Assembly (NCBI GenBank): GCA_002386405.1
Contig: DGIP01000120.1
Span: 667 to 26,472, forward strand
DNA length: 25,806 bases
Direction: 5' to 3'
Source: Stenotrophomonas maltophilia
Lineage (GTDB): Bacteria; Pseudomonadota; Gammaproteobacteria; Xanthomonadales; Xanthomonadaceae
Every line of letters starts with the position of its first letter. Position 1 is the first letter of the stretch. Of the stretch, positions 10,601-16,670 are shown piece by piece. The notes beneath the pieces were generated by a model, which was given only the letters and a program-made list of their open reading frames with translations, was not told the DNA's origin and did not search any database. A program made the translations under genes and the position numbers.

Positions 10601-11121
10601 CGGTACCGGGCATCTACGGCGCCACCATCACCGGCGATGGCCGCGTGGTGGTGATCCTGGACGTCGCCCCGCTGGTGCGCCGTTACCAGGCCAACCCGCT
10701 CAAGCCGATCGCACCGGCCGCGCAGGCCACCGACCGCCAGGCTCCGTTGGTGATGGTGGTCGACGACTCGCTGACCATGCGCAAGGTCACCGGCCGCATC
10801 CTGGAACGCCACAACTTCGAAGTGGCCGTTGCCCGCGACGGTATCGAAGCGCTGGAGCGCCTGGAAGAGCGGGTGCCCGACCTGATGCTGCTGGATATTG
10901 AAATGCCGCGCATGGATGGCTATGAACTGGCCACCGCCATGCGCGCCGATCCACGCTACAAGGGCGTGCCGATCGTGATGATCACCTCGCGCAGCGGCGA
11001 CAAGCACCGTCAACGCGCCTTCGAAATCGGTGTCCAGCGTTACCTGGGCAAGCCGTACCAGGAGCTGGACCTGATGCGAAACGTGTATGACCTGCTGGGG
11101 ATCGCCCGTGCCCGTGAATGA
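4609..11121 (+). CDS. chpA: Hybrid chemosensory histidine kinase ChpA (PilL), multi-Hpt CheA
   Basis: CheA-type kinase of 2,170 residues at the core of the Pil-Chp system. In order: a FimL/Hpt-like N-terminus with H52 in LHQVQGTLRM; a degenerate Hpt-like segment where the His position is G329 (LLGEVAGALRM); an acidic Ala/Pro/Glu linker (about 405-720); Hpt with H784 in FHTLKGSGRL; Hpt with H960 in VHTMNGAFAM; a second long acidic linker (about 1040-1400); Hpt with H1440 in LHTLKGGARM; dimerisation region from about 1567; HATPase with N box N1763 in LRNSVAHGLE, DDGAG at 1803-1807 and GRGVGMD at 1854-1860; CheW-like domain about 1895-2030; C-terminal receiver with D2052-D2053, phosphoacceptor D2096 and K2148. 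The Pseudomonas protein is somewhat longer (about 2,470) with more Hpt units. The start fits the conserved N-terminus ALGWVKPELDETL. It is transcribed with pilJ and overlaps the next gene. Confidence 0.96.
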   Translation: MSTLRDAMSHAALGWVKPELDETLRQVRNELEYYAEDPADGSRMRFCAGYLHQVQGTLRMVELYAPAMVAEEMEQLANAIGAGEVPDRDEACATLMRGSVLLPDYLERLQNGHRDIPIVLLPLLNDIRLARAAPVINESVLFAFAPDSASATEAELDHARGSLSGRNRELLDTVGNAVKEELLRIKDALDLHLRTGGEPAQLQTQVNELGAVADTLGMMGLGVARGVVVQQRDALRGVVDGQQQIDETLLLDIAGALLYVDASLDDQVAHLGAGGSGEDDPSAAEGRRTVEVLAHEAIANFSAAREHFVAFIETNWNHEQLHEVPRLLGEVAGALRMLDLSTPADYLQGVRQYIAVELIGRQRVPSGRQLDTLADAMASLEYYLEALRERRQGRDDILDITRTSLETLRYWPLPDENAAPVDASAEALPVAPEHVELSGWDAPVVAPVETAVTPAAPAPGEVPSPPLPDFTFEPLPEVAAAAPVAPAGKPAPTLVFEASTAPVAADAPQWTLHSEAVRTDDAPTFANFDPVLAEDASVGTSWQAAPATDIAPITLDGVDATPSDTEAPIATGFDPVAAEHDALELSDEPIEFTFDEPLHNAGDVLSLQIDDAPATDSDELDVQALPAFLQEQAEPVEDEPVEAVAVPADDLIEARQDEAREDEAAVEATGVGSVAGVQEAVISKIELDDESARFLAELDAAAAQFSTAPAVEAPAVVDAAVAVDEPGTIEAGFEDDGENIDQDIREVFIEEFDEELVNLGNLLPVWRMAPDNMDRLRPIRRVFHTLKGSGRLVGARTLGEFSWKIEGMLNRVLDGSRPASPAVVAMVTQAYEVLPQLNAALRDGSRVSADLQAMQGIADRVAAGEETFHVPLQRPTPAAAPVEPIDVVVPDVAQEAADVEAVEAVEAVEEITGTPANIDEVLREILEAEVEAHHATLQAWLEEAQSAPQPVTDTLLRAVHTMNGAFAMTDVPEITAVTGNAESFIKRSLAADAVPGTEGVEALAAAAVAIRTTMVALQAEAPRIPSQAALAERLQALAETLPEARWPALVADDGVDLDGDDADELDAVADAVADADNDAEADASQAAHDVTAHELAAFSAQFDERNGYAVADDSTDTGLQQAIVEADALSVVDAAETADDALVVDELTGSDDLSAYFNAELVTPFDAPSSAPVDTTPEIAEAPIVEHGLEAVELTGADDLSRFYEHTLPESLEVVDVAAAEPSQPLEIVAEEIQAIELEAVEVEALHDAIELEADVPVATGDSAGYSLDAVEEDAIEENEEAAALDDVIPSTPAFGETVELQQALDDGLTIVDGPDAEATAEDAPVLGLDARHEALDERDAFAEAEAGLSDAEEASPPAPLFELEDAPLSAAVAADEAAVEEEELDDAGSLDFSVLDRELVDIFVEEGKDLLDHCDGLISELRAAPQDREAIAGLQRDLHTLKGGARMAGINAIGDLGHGIESLLEAVAANRTDIDRSDVHLLERGFDRLHQMLTRTGRHRDVAMPDDLIAAFEARTLGRAEAEDAPATTAAAVEVPAVVDTAVASAPLSAPVPLEASNEEDTLARPQQEQVRVRADLLDRLVNHAGEVAIYRSRLEQQLGAFRGAMGELDRTNARLRDQLRRLDLETEAQIVARYQREQEQVDHKFDPLELDRFSTLQQLSRALNESAADLGGLQGVLDDLSRQYDVLLQQQSRVSSELQDGLMRARMVPFDGLVPRLRRVVRQAGQDTGKQVHVTLDGTHGELDRNVLDRMVAPLEHMLRNSVAHGLETPEQRRAAGKPEEGEIAIRLRREGSEIVLEVADDGAGLNREAIRRRAEQRGLVEADAVLGDAELDAMIFSPGFSTADQVSQLAGRGVGMDVVHNEVRQLGGSVDIHSVPGKGVTFTLRLPQTLAVTQAVFVQIGDTTFAVPVASVSGIGRISRERFESANGGYHYGGEEFALHDLGTLVGQGQARAEGQDQVPLLLVRAGELRAAVAIDQVLGNREIVVKPVGLQIASVPGIYGATITGDGRVVVILDVAPLVRRYQANPLKPIAPAAQATDRQAPLVMVVDDSLTMRKVTGRILERHNFEVAVARDGIEALERLEERVPDLMLLDIEMPRMDGYELATAMRADPRYKGVPIVMITSRSGDKHRQRAFEIGVQRYLGKPYQELDLMRNVYDLLGIARARE

Positions 11122-12430
11122 CCTGAACCCGCTGCCGTCGGTGGCATTGCTGGCACGGGTCGGCCCGGCGCGTGAGCGCCTGCGCGAAGCGCTGGCCCAG
11201 GCCGGTGCGACCGTGGTGCTGGAAGAAGATCCCAACAGCGTGGATCTGGAAACCCTGGGCGGCGCCGACGCCGGCGCGGTGTTGATCGCGCTGGAACCGG
11301 CCATCGAGGATGCGCTGGAACGCCTCGACCCGGTGCTGGCCTCGCCGTCGCTGACCGTCATCTTCGACGAAGCCGAACTGGCTGCCCGCCGCGAAGGCTG
11401 GGAAGCCCAGCGCTGGGCGCGCCACCTGGTGGCCAAGCTGCACGGCCACCAGGACGTGCTGCCGCCGGGCGCCGAACAGGAAGGCCTGCTGCAGCCCGAA
11501 CCCGGCCTGCCGCAGACGCCTGCCGAACTGCATGCCGACGCGCCGCTGGAATTCCATGTGCGCGAAGCCTTCGACGCGGCCGGTGACGTGCCGCCCGATG
11601 GCCTGTACCCGGCGCCGGAAGGCTACAGCGAGCCGATCTCACTGGAAGAAGCACTGGCGGCCATGCAGGCCCCGGTAGTCGCGCCGTCGGCCAGCGTGCC
11701 ACCGCCGGTCCCGGCCTCGGCCCCGGCTGCGCCGCGCGCGCCGCTGGGCGACCACAGCAGCTGGGCGCTGGTGGATGAAGACAGCGCCGTACCCGTTGCC
11801 GCGCCGGCCGCGCCGGTCAGCGCGCCGGTGGACCCCAGCGCGTTCGATATCGACCGCCTGTCGCTGGTCGAGCTGGAAGCCGACGCCGACCCGAGCGGTG
11901 CCGCACCCGGCGCCGTGCTGGTGCTGGCCGGCATCGGTGGCCCCGACGCACTGCGCCGCCTGCTGGCCGCGCTGCCGGCCGGGCTGGCGGTGCCGATCCT
12001 GGTCTACATGCGCCTAGACGGGGGCCGTTACGGCAACCTGGTCAAGCAGATGGCCCGTGTGTCGGCGTTGCCGGTGGTGCTGGCCGAATCCGACCAGCCG
12101 GTGCTGGCGGGCAATGCCTACATCCTGCCCGATGACGTAGGCGTGGCCGTGCGCAACCGCGGCCTGCATTTCACCGCCGATGCCAAGGGCATCCAGGTGG
12201 CCGCGTTGCCGCCGGCGCACAGCGCCGTGGTGATGCTCAGCGGCAGTGACGTGGCGCTGCTGGACGACGTGCTGTCGCTGGCCGTGGCCGGCGGCTGGGT
12301 CGCGGGGCAGACCGGTGAAGGCTGCTACGACCCGATCGCCGCCAACGCGGTGGTTGCCGCCGGCATGGCCGCCGGTGATCCGCCGCAGCTGGCCGTCGCC
12401 ATCGCCGAACGCTGGGGCGTGAGCGAGTAA
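11108..12430 (+). CDS. CheB-like protein lacking the methylesterase active-site Ser and His
   Basis: 440 residues from a GTG at 11108, overlapping the chpA stop; GGGGA at 11097-11101 lies six bases ahead. GTG at 11114 is an alternative. The N-terminal 110 residues (VALLARVGPARERLREALAQ) resemble a degenerate receiver with no convincing phosphoacceptor. A Pro/Ala-rich linker spans about 160-250. The C-terminal part (about 265-440) aligns by eye with the CheB methylesterase fold. However, the family GASTGG nucleophile loop reads LAGIGG (A274-G278), the catalytic His of QHMPPGFT is Y300 in VYMRLDGG, and the segment corresponding to RHRPSVD is absent; only the Asp (D381 in LSGSD) persists. By position it corresponds to chpB of Pseudomonas. 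I infer a structural or regulatory role rather than receptor demethylation. Confidence 0.8.
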   Translation: MPVNDLNPLPSVALLARVGPARERLREALAQAGATVVLEEDPNSVDLETLGGADAGAVLIALEPAIEDALERLDPVLASPSLTVIFDEAELAARREGWEAQRWARHLVAKLHGHQDVLPPGAEQEGLLQPEPGLPQTPAELHADAPLEFHVREAFDAAGDVPPDGLYPAPEGYSEPISLEEALAAMQAPVVAPSASVPPPVPASAPAAPRAPLGDHSSWALVDEDSAVPVAAPAAPVSAPVDPSAFDIDRLSLVELEADADPSGAAPGAVLVLAGIGGPDALRRLLAALPAGLAVPILVYMRLDGGRYGNLVKQMARVSALPVVLAESDQPVLAGNAYILPDDVGVAVRNRGLHFTADAKGIQVAALPPAHSAVVMLSGSDVALLDDVLSLAVAGGWVAGQTGEGCYDPIAANAVVAAGMAAGDPPQLAVAIAERWGVSE

Positions 12431-12464
12431 TCGCCACGCCGTATCACTTTCAGGAAGCAGACTC

Positions 12465-12935
12465 ATGAGCTACGCCAGCAACGACGAAATCCGCGGGGTA
12501 CTGATCCAGGCCGGGAGCGAGCGCGTGCTGCTGCCCAATGCGACGGTGGCCGAAATGATGTCCAAGGTGCCGGTCACCCCGGTGGACAACGCGCCCGCGT
12601 GGCTGGTCGGCGAGATCCGCTGGCAGGGCTGGGACGTGCCGCTGATGTCGTTCGCGCGCCTGTCCGGGCTGGGCGAGGAAGCGGTGGTGAGCAACAACAA
12701 GGTAGTGGTGCTCAAGGCGCTGGGCGGCAACGCCAGCCGCCCGTACTTCGCACTGCTCACCCAGACCTTCCCGCAGCTGATCGCGGTGCCGCGCGACGGC
12801 CTGCTGGCCGACGCCTCCGAAGAAACCCTGCCGCAGGGCGTGCACATGCGCGTGCTGCTGGGTGAACAGAGCGCGCTGCTGCCCGATCTGGATGCGCTCG
12901 AAGCAGCGCTGGATGAAGTGCTCCCGGTGAATTGA
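12465..12935 (+). CDS. chpC: CheW-like adaptor, ChpC-like
   Basis: CheW-domain protein of 156 residues at the end of the Chp operon, matching the position and overall pattern of Pseudomonas ChpC: a short N-terminus, VLLPNATVAEMM (compare the LLPN..VAEM block of ChpC), APAWLVGEIRWQGWDVPLMSF, YFALLTQTFPQLIAV, and a C-terminal LLPDLDALEAALDEVL. ChpC is a second coupling protein thought to link other receptors to ChpA. AGGAAG lies about nine bases before the ATG. The gene ends four bases before a GTAG hairpin and is convergent with rsmE. No T-run terminator follows, so the hairpins may mark the 3' end of the operon. Confidence 0.85.
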   Translation: MSYASNDEIRGVLIQAGSERVLLPNATVAEMMSKVPVTPVDNAPAWLVGEIRWQGWDVPLMSFARLSGLGEEAVVSNNKVVVLKALGGNASRPYFALLTQTFPQLIAVPRDGLLADASEETLPQGVHMRVLLGEQSALLPDLDALEAALDEVLPVN

Positions 12936-12937
12936 TC

Positions 12938-12964
12938 GGGTATCGACCAACGGTCGATACCTAC
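12938..12964 (-). repeat. GTAG-headed REP hairpin, left copy
   Basis: Read on the minus strand this is GTAG, then GTATCGACC, loop GTT, GGTCGATAC and CC: a 9-bp perfect stem (12940-12948 with 12952-12960) with the GTAG head at 12961-12964. This matches the GTAG class of repetitive extragenic palindromes described in Stenotrophomonas maltophilia (SMAG). Its head points right, towards the tandem array. It lies just after the chpC stop and could stabilise mRNA ends or block transcription. Confidence 0.75.
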
Positions 12965-12965
12965 C

Positions 12966-13091
12966 GGACATTCGAACATCCGCGAACATTCGAACATCCC
13001 CGGACATTCGAACACCCCCGGACATTCGAACATCCCCGGACATTCGAACATCCGCGGACATTCGAACATCCCCGGACATCCGAACATCCGC
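12966..13091. repeat. Tandem array, seven 18-bp units
   Basis: Seven consecutive 18-bp units with consensus GGACATTCGAACATCCCC, starting at 12966, 12984, 13002, 13020, 13038, 13056 and 13074. Units 1, 5 and 7 end CCGC; unit 2 begins GA; unit 3 has CACCCCC at its end; unit 7 has CATCCG in place of CATTCG. An eighth start at 13092 decays after GGAAC. Each unit centres on TTCGAA within the imperfect dyad GGA-N2-TTCGAA-N2-TCC. The period is a multiple of three, which keeps several frames open (for example TFEHPR repeats), but no gene is apparent. There are no spacers, so it is not a CRISPR array. Confidence 0.92.
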
Positions 13092-13100
13092 GGAACTGCG

Positions 13101-13128
13101 GTAGGTCACGACCGTTGGTCGTGACGCC
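13101..13128 (+). repeat. GTAG-headed REP hairpin, right copy
   Basis: GTAG at 13101-13104, then GTCACGACC (13105-13113), loop GTT, GGTCGTGAC (13117-13125) and GCC. It has the same architecture and loop as the left copy in opposite orientation, so both GTAG heads face the tandem array. It ends a few bases past the rsmE stop codon on the other strand. It is assigned to the GTAG/SMAG REP class by form only. Confidence 0.75.
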
Positions 13129-13131
13129 CCG

Positions 13132-13866
13132 TCAGCCCAGATCCCCCAACCGCGCCTGCAGGGCCGCAATCGCGGCCAACCCCGCGGTCTCGGTACGCAG
13201 GATCCTCGGCCCCAGCTGCAATCCCTGGAACCCGGCGGCCGCCAAGGCCTGCCGGTCACGCGGCGACCAGCCACCCTCCGGCCCGATCGCGATCACCACG
13301 CCCCCGGGCGCGGCCTCCAACGTCGACAACCGGTGCTCGCCCAGCGGGTCCAGCGTCAGCTTCAGCGCTTCCGCCGGCATCGCCTTGGCTGCCTCCTGCA
13401 CGCCCAGCGGCGCCGCTACCTCCGGCACCCGCGCGCGCCCGGACTGACCACAGGCCGACACCACCACGCTGCGCCAATGGGCCAACCGCTTCTCGGCACG
13501 CGCCGCATCCAGCTTGACCTCGGTGCGCTCGGCATTGACCGGCACGATCGCCTGCACGCCCAGTTCGGTGGCCTTCTGCAGGATCAGGTCCATCTTCTCG
13601 CCGCGCGCGATGCCCTGCAGCAGGGTGATCGACAACGGCGATTCGTTGTCCAGCGCCTGCGCGGCGTCGATCCGCACGCGCGCGTCGCGCTTGCCCGATT
13701 CCACCAGCGTGGCCGCGTAGTCGTGGCCATCGCCATTGAACAGCACGCAGCCTTCACCTTCGCGCAGGCGCATCACGCGGACCAGATGATTGGCCACCTC
13801 TTCCGGCAGCGACAGGGTCTGGCCGACGGCCAGCGGGGCATCCACATAAGAACGGGTCACGCGCAT
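13132..13866 (-). CDS. rsmE: 16S rRNA (uracil-1498-N3)-methyltransferase
   Basis: SPOUT-class methyltransferase of 244 residues (E. coli RsmE is 243) that methylates U1498 of 16S rRNA in the 30S subunit using S-adenosylmethionine. Family blocks: N-terminal MRVTRSYVDAPLAVGQ, HLVRVMRLREGEGCVLFNGDG, LLQGIARGEKMDLILQKATELGV, SACGQSGRARVPEV, and the C-terminal knot signature IAIGPEGGWSPRDRQALAAAGF with LGPRILRTETAGLAA. The frame is open farther upstream but the ATG at 13866 fits the family start. It overlaps the end of bioA by ten bases, so the two are probably co-transcribed. Its stop lies seven bases from the right REP hairpin. Confidence 0.96.
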   Translation of the reverse strand: MRVTRSYVDAPLAVGQTLSLPEEVANHLVRVMRLREGEGCVLFNGDGHDYAATLVESGKRDARVRIDAAQALDNESPLSITLLQGIARGEKMDLILQKATELGVQAIVPVNAERTEVKLDAARAEKRLAHWRSVVVSACGQSGRARVPEVAAPLGVQEAAKAMPAEALKLTLDPLGEHRLSTLEAAPGGVVIAIGPEGGWSPRDRQALAAAGFQGLQLGPRILRTETAGLAAIAALQARLGDLG

Positions 13867-15248
13867 GCAACAGCTTCCTCGATCGCGGCCAGGGTGGTCT
13901 GGGCCAGCAGGTCCAGGTGTTCGTCCTCCACGCAATAGGGAGGCATCCAGTACAGCACGTTGCCCAGCGGGCGCAGCACCACGCCGCGCCGCAACGCGGC
14001 GTTGTAGGCGCGCAGCCCCACCCGTGCTTCGGCGGGGAAGGGCGTGCGTTTGTCGCCGTTGCGGGTCAGCTCGAACGCCACCACCATGCCGGCCTGGCGC
14101 ACATCGGCCACGTGGGCGTGGTCGGTGAAGGGCGCGGCCAGGGTGCGCATGACCTCGGCGGTGCTGCGGTTGCGCGCGATCACATCCTCGCTGGCGAAGA
14201 TGTCCAGCGTGGCCAAAGCGGCCGCGCAGGCCAGCGGGTTGCCGGTGTAGCTGTGCGAATGCAGGAAGGCGCGCTCGCGGCTGTCGTCCAGGAACGCGTC
14301 GTACAGCGCCTGGGTGGCCAGTACCGCCGCCAGCGGCAGGAAGCCGCCGGTCAGGCCCTTGGACAGGCACAGCAGGTCGGGCATCACCCCGGCCTGTTCG
14401 CAGGCGAACAGGGTGCCGGTGCGGCCAAAGCCGGTGGCGATCTCATCGGCGATCAGGAACGCCCCATTCGCGTCGCACAGTTCGCGCGCCCGCTTGAGAT
14501 AGACCGGGTCGTGCATGCGCATGCCGCCGGCGCACTGCAGGCGCGGTTCCAGGATCACCGCGCAGATCTCGCCCGGGTGCTGGTCGAACAGGTCGGCCAG
14601 GCGATCCGCCGCTTCATGGGCGCGCTCGGCGGCGCTCTGCCCGGGTTCGGCCAGGTAGGCGTCCGGCGAGGGCGCGAACAGCGCCTCGGTCAGCAGCGGC
14701 GCGTACACGCGGCGGTACAGCGGAATATCCCCGACCGACAGCGCCCCCAGGGTTTCACCGTGGTAGCCGTTCTCCAGCGCCACGAAGCGGGTACGGTGTT
14801 CCTCGCCGCGGTTGCGGAAGTAATGGAACGCCATCTTCAGCGCCACCTCGACCCCGGCCGAGCCGTTGTCGGCGTAGAAGACCTTGGACAGCGGCGCACG
14901 CCCGGCCTGGCGCGGCGCGATCGCCAGCAGGCGTTCGGCCAGTTCCACCGCCGGTTCGTGGCTGAAGCCGGCCAGCATCACCTGCTCCAGCTGGGTCGCC
15001 TGGCGGGCGATGGCCGCGCCGATGCGCGGTTCGGCATGGCCGAACAGGTTGGTCCACCAGCTGCTCACCGCATCCAGGTAGCGGTGTCCCTCGTGATCGA
15101 CCAGCCACGGGCCTTCACCGCGCGCAATCGGCACCAGCGGCAAGGTGTCCGGGTGCTCGCGCATCTGCGTGCACGGGTGCCACAGCACGGCCAGGTCGCG
15201 TTGCCGCCACCGGTCGGCCAACGTAAGGGGGGCTGGGTCTGCTAGCAT
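13857..15248 (-). CDS. bioA: Adenosylmethionine-8-amino-7-oxononanoate aminotransferase
   Basis: PLP-dependent class III aminotransferase of 463 residues that converts 7-keto-8-aminopelargonate to 7,8-diaminopelargonate in biotin synthesis, with S-adenosylmethionine as amino donor. Seen in the sequence: HPCTQM near residue 24, SSWWTNLFGH (W64-W65) typical of BioA, phosphate-binding DNGSAGVEVALK (127-138), PLP-ring Asp D268 in IADEIATGFGRTG, and Schiff-base lysine K297 in LSKGLTGG. WHPCTQM and the double Trp separate it from other class III aminotransferases. Only GAG precedes the ATG, a weak ribosome binding site. It is divergent from nudE across 62 bp, which must hold promoters for both. No other biotin gene is in the window. 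Confidence 0.95.
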   Translation of the reverse strand: MLADPAPLTLADRWRQRDLAVLWHPCTQMREHPDTLPLVPIARGEGPWLVDHEGHRYLDAVSSWWTNLFGHAEPRIGAAIARQATQLEQVMLAGFSHEPAVELAERLLAIAPRQAGRAPLSKVFYADNGSAGVEVALKMAFHYFRNRGEEHRTRFVALENGYHGETLGALSVGDIPLYRRVYAPLLTEALFAPSPDAYLAEPGQSAAERAHEAADRLADLFDQHPGEICAVILEPRLQCAGGMRMHDPVYLKRARELCDANGAFLIADEIATGFGRTGTLFACEQAGVMPDLLCLSKGLTGGFLPLAAVLATQALYDAFLDDSRERAFLHSHSYTGNPLACAAALATLDIFASEDVIARNRSTAEVMRTLAAPFTDHAHVADVRQAGMVVAFELTRNGDKRTPFPAEARVGLRAYNAALRRGVVLRPLGNVLYWMPPYCVEDEHLDLLAQTTLAAIEEAVACA

Positions 15249-15310
15249 TTCGAGCTCATGGCCACGTTTTCACCTGCCTGCATTCTATCGATCTCCAAGA
15301 GCCAGTTCGC

Positions 15311-15859
15311 ATGACCCGTCCGCTGCCCACCATCCACCAGATCACGGACGAGGAAAGCGGCCCGTTCCAGCGGCAGCACCTGGACCTGGAGTTCTCCAAC
15401 GGCGAACGCCGCCGTTTCGAACGCCTGGTCAGCCGTGGCCACGGTGCGGTGGTGGTGGTGCCGATGCTGGATGACGAGACCGTACTGCTGGTGCGTGAAT
15501 ACGCGGCCGGCGTGCACCGCTACGAACTGGGGCTGGTCAAGGGACGCATCGATGCGGGCGAAACCCCCGAGCAGGCCGCCGACCGCGAGCTGAAGGAAGA
15601 GGCCGGCTACGGCGCGCGCCGCCTGGACGTGCTGCGCGCCATGACCCTGGCCCCGACCTACATGAGCCACCTCTCGCACCTGGTGGTGGCGCGTGACCTG
15701 TACCCCGAACGGCTGGTCGGCGATGAGCCCGAAGAGCTGGAAGTAGTGCCCTGGAAACTCGCCGAGCTCGACCAGCTGATGCTGCGCGAGGACTTTTCCG
15801 AAGGGCGTTCGCTGGCGGCGTTGTTCATTGCCCGCCAGTGGCTGGAACGCGGGGAATGA
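15311..15859 (+). CDS. nudE: ADP compounds hydrolase NudE (Nudix)
   Basis: Nudix hydrolase of 182 residues expected to cleave ADP-ribose, NADH and diadenosine polyphosphates into AMP-containing products, requiring divalent metal. A complete Nudix box lies at residues 78-100 (GRIDAGETPEQAADRELKEE plus AGY). NudE-like flanking blocks are visible: HLDLEFSNGERRRFERLVSR, VLLVREYAAGVHRYELGLVKG, and the C-terminal DLYPERLVGDEPEELEVVPW, which closely follow the E. coli NudE pattern. It heads a tight plus-strand group; its TGA overlaps the cysQ ATG as ATGA. Pairing with cysQ makes sense, as both clear adenosine phosphate by-products. Confidence 0.93.
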   Translation: MTRPLPTIHQITDEESGPFQRQHLDLEFSNGERRRFERLVSRGHGAVVVVPMLDDETVLLVREYAAGVHRYELGLVKGRIDAGETPEQAADRELKEEAGYGARRLDVLRAMTLAPTYMSHLSHLVVARDLYPERLVGDEPEELEVVPWKLAELDQLMLREDFSEGRSLAALFIARQWLERGE

Positions 15860-16659
15860 TCAAACTCACCACCGATCTGCGCGAAACGGTCATTGCCATT
15901 GCCCAGGACGCCGCCGCCGCCATCATGGCGGTGTACGCCACCCCCTTCGATGTCGAGATCAAATCCGACCGCAGCCCGGTGACCGCCGCCGACCTGGCCG
16001 CCAACCAGGTGATCCTGCGCGGGCTGGGCCAGCTGACCCCGGACCTGCCGATCCTCTCCGAGGAATCGGCGCAGGTGCCGTGGGAGGTGCGCCGGCATTG
16101 GGGTGCCTACTGGCTGGTGGACCCGCTCGATGGCACCCGTGAGTTCGTCAAGCGCAACGACGAGTTCAGCGTCAACATCGCGCTGATCTACCAGGGCGCG
16201 CCGGCGTTCGGGGTGGTGCTGGCCCCGGTCAGCGGGGTGGCCTGGCACGCCATGCGCGGCGAGCTGGCCTACCGCCGCGACGGCATGCATGACTCGGTGC
16301 TGCGCACCCGCACCCCGGCGCTGCCGCCGCTGCAGGTGGCCGCCAGCCGCTCGCACCGCAGCCCGGAAACCCAGGCGCTGCTGGATCGCATGGGTGATAT
16401 CGAGGTCGTCGCGCAGGGCTCCTCGCTGAAATTCTGCCGGCTGGCCGAAGGCACGCTCGATGTGTACCCCCGGCTGGGCCCGACGGCCGAGTGGGATACC
16501 GCCGCGGGCCAGTGCGTGCTGCACGCCGCAGGCGGCGCGGTGCTGTCGGCCGCCACCGGCAAGCCATTCCGCTACAACCGCCGCGAAACGCTGTTGAACG
16601 GCGATTTCATCGCGCTGGGCGACACCCGCCTGCCGTGGCGCACCTGGATTCCCGCCTGA
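15856..16659 (+). CDS. cysQ: 3'(2'),5'-bisphosphate nucleotidase CysQ
   Basis: Inositol-monophosphatase-fold, magnesium-dependent enzyme of 267 residues that hydrolyses 3'-phosphoadenosine 5'-phosphate (PAP), a by-product of sulfate assimilation, to AMP. Metal-ligand motifs: D46 in SPVTAADLAAN, E69-E70 in LSEES, D89-D92 in VDPLDGTREF, and the downstream AEWDTAAGQ block. VKRNDEFSVNIALI following the DPLDGT motif is typical of CysQ rather than SuhB. The ATG at 15856 overlaps the nudE stop; an in-frame GTG at 15838 would lie inside nudE and adds residues without family resemblance. mazG follows 11 bp after the stop. Confidence 0.94.
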   Translation: MIKLTTDLRETVIAIAQDAAAAIMAVYATPFDVEIKSDRSPVTAADLAANQVILRGLGQLTPDLPILSEESAQVPWEVRRHWGAYWLVDPLDGTREFVKRNDEFSVNIALIYQGAPAFGVVLAPVSGVAWHAMRGELAYRRDGMHDSVLRTRTPALPPLQVAASRSHRSPETQALLDRMGDIEVVAQGSSLKFCRLAEGTLDVYPRLGPTAEWDTAAGQCVLHAAGGAVLSAATGKPFRYNRRETLLNGDFIALGDTRLPWRTWIPA

Positions 16660-16670
16660 CCGGAGCACCG

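Noticed and set aside
4543..11436. A 2,297-codon open frame on the minus strand, antisense to chpA.
   Set aside because: It mirrors the whole of chpA, has no recognisable domain and is full of His, Arg, Gln and Gly runs, as expected from the reverse frame of a GC-rich gene with strong third-position bias. chpA has a complete set of kinase motifs on the other strand.
12966..13091. CRISPR array.
   Set aside because: Units are contiguous, with no unique spacers, and no cas genes are in the window.
12932..13447. ORF encoding TFEHPR repeats over the tandem array (and MSGDVR or MFECPG repeats on the reverse strand).
   Set aside because: Open only because the 18-bp period is a multiple of three; it then runs antisense into rsmE, and has no ribosome binding site or family resemblance.
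13917..15245. A 442-codon plus-strand frame opposite bioA.
   Set aside because: Shadow of bioA, whose PLP lysine, Asp and double Trp motifs are intact on the minus strand.
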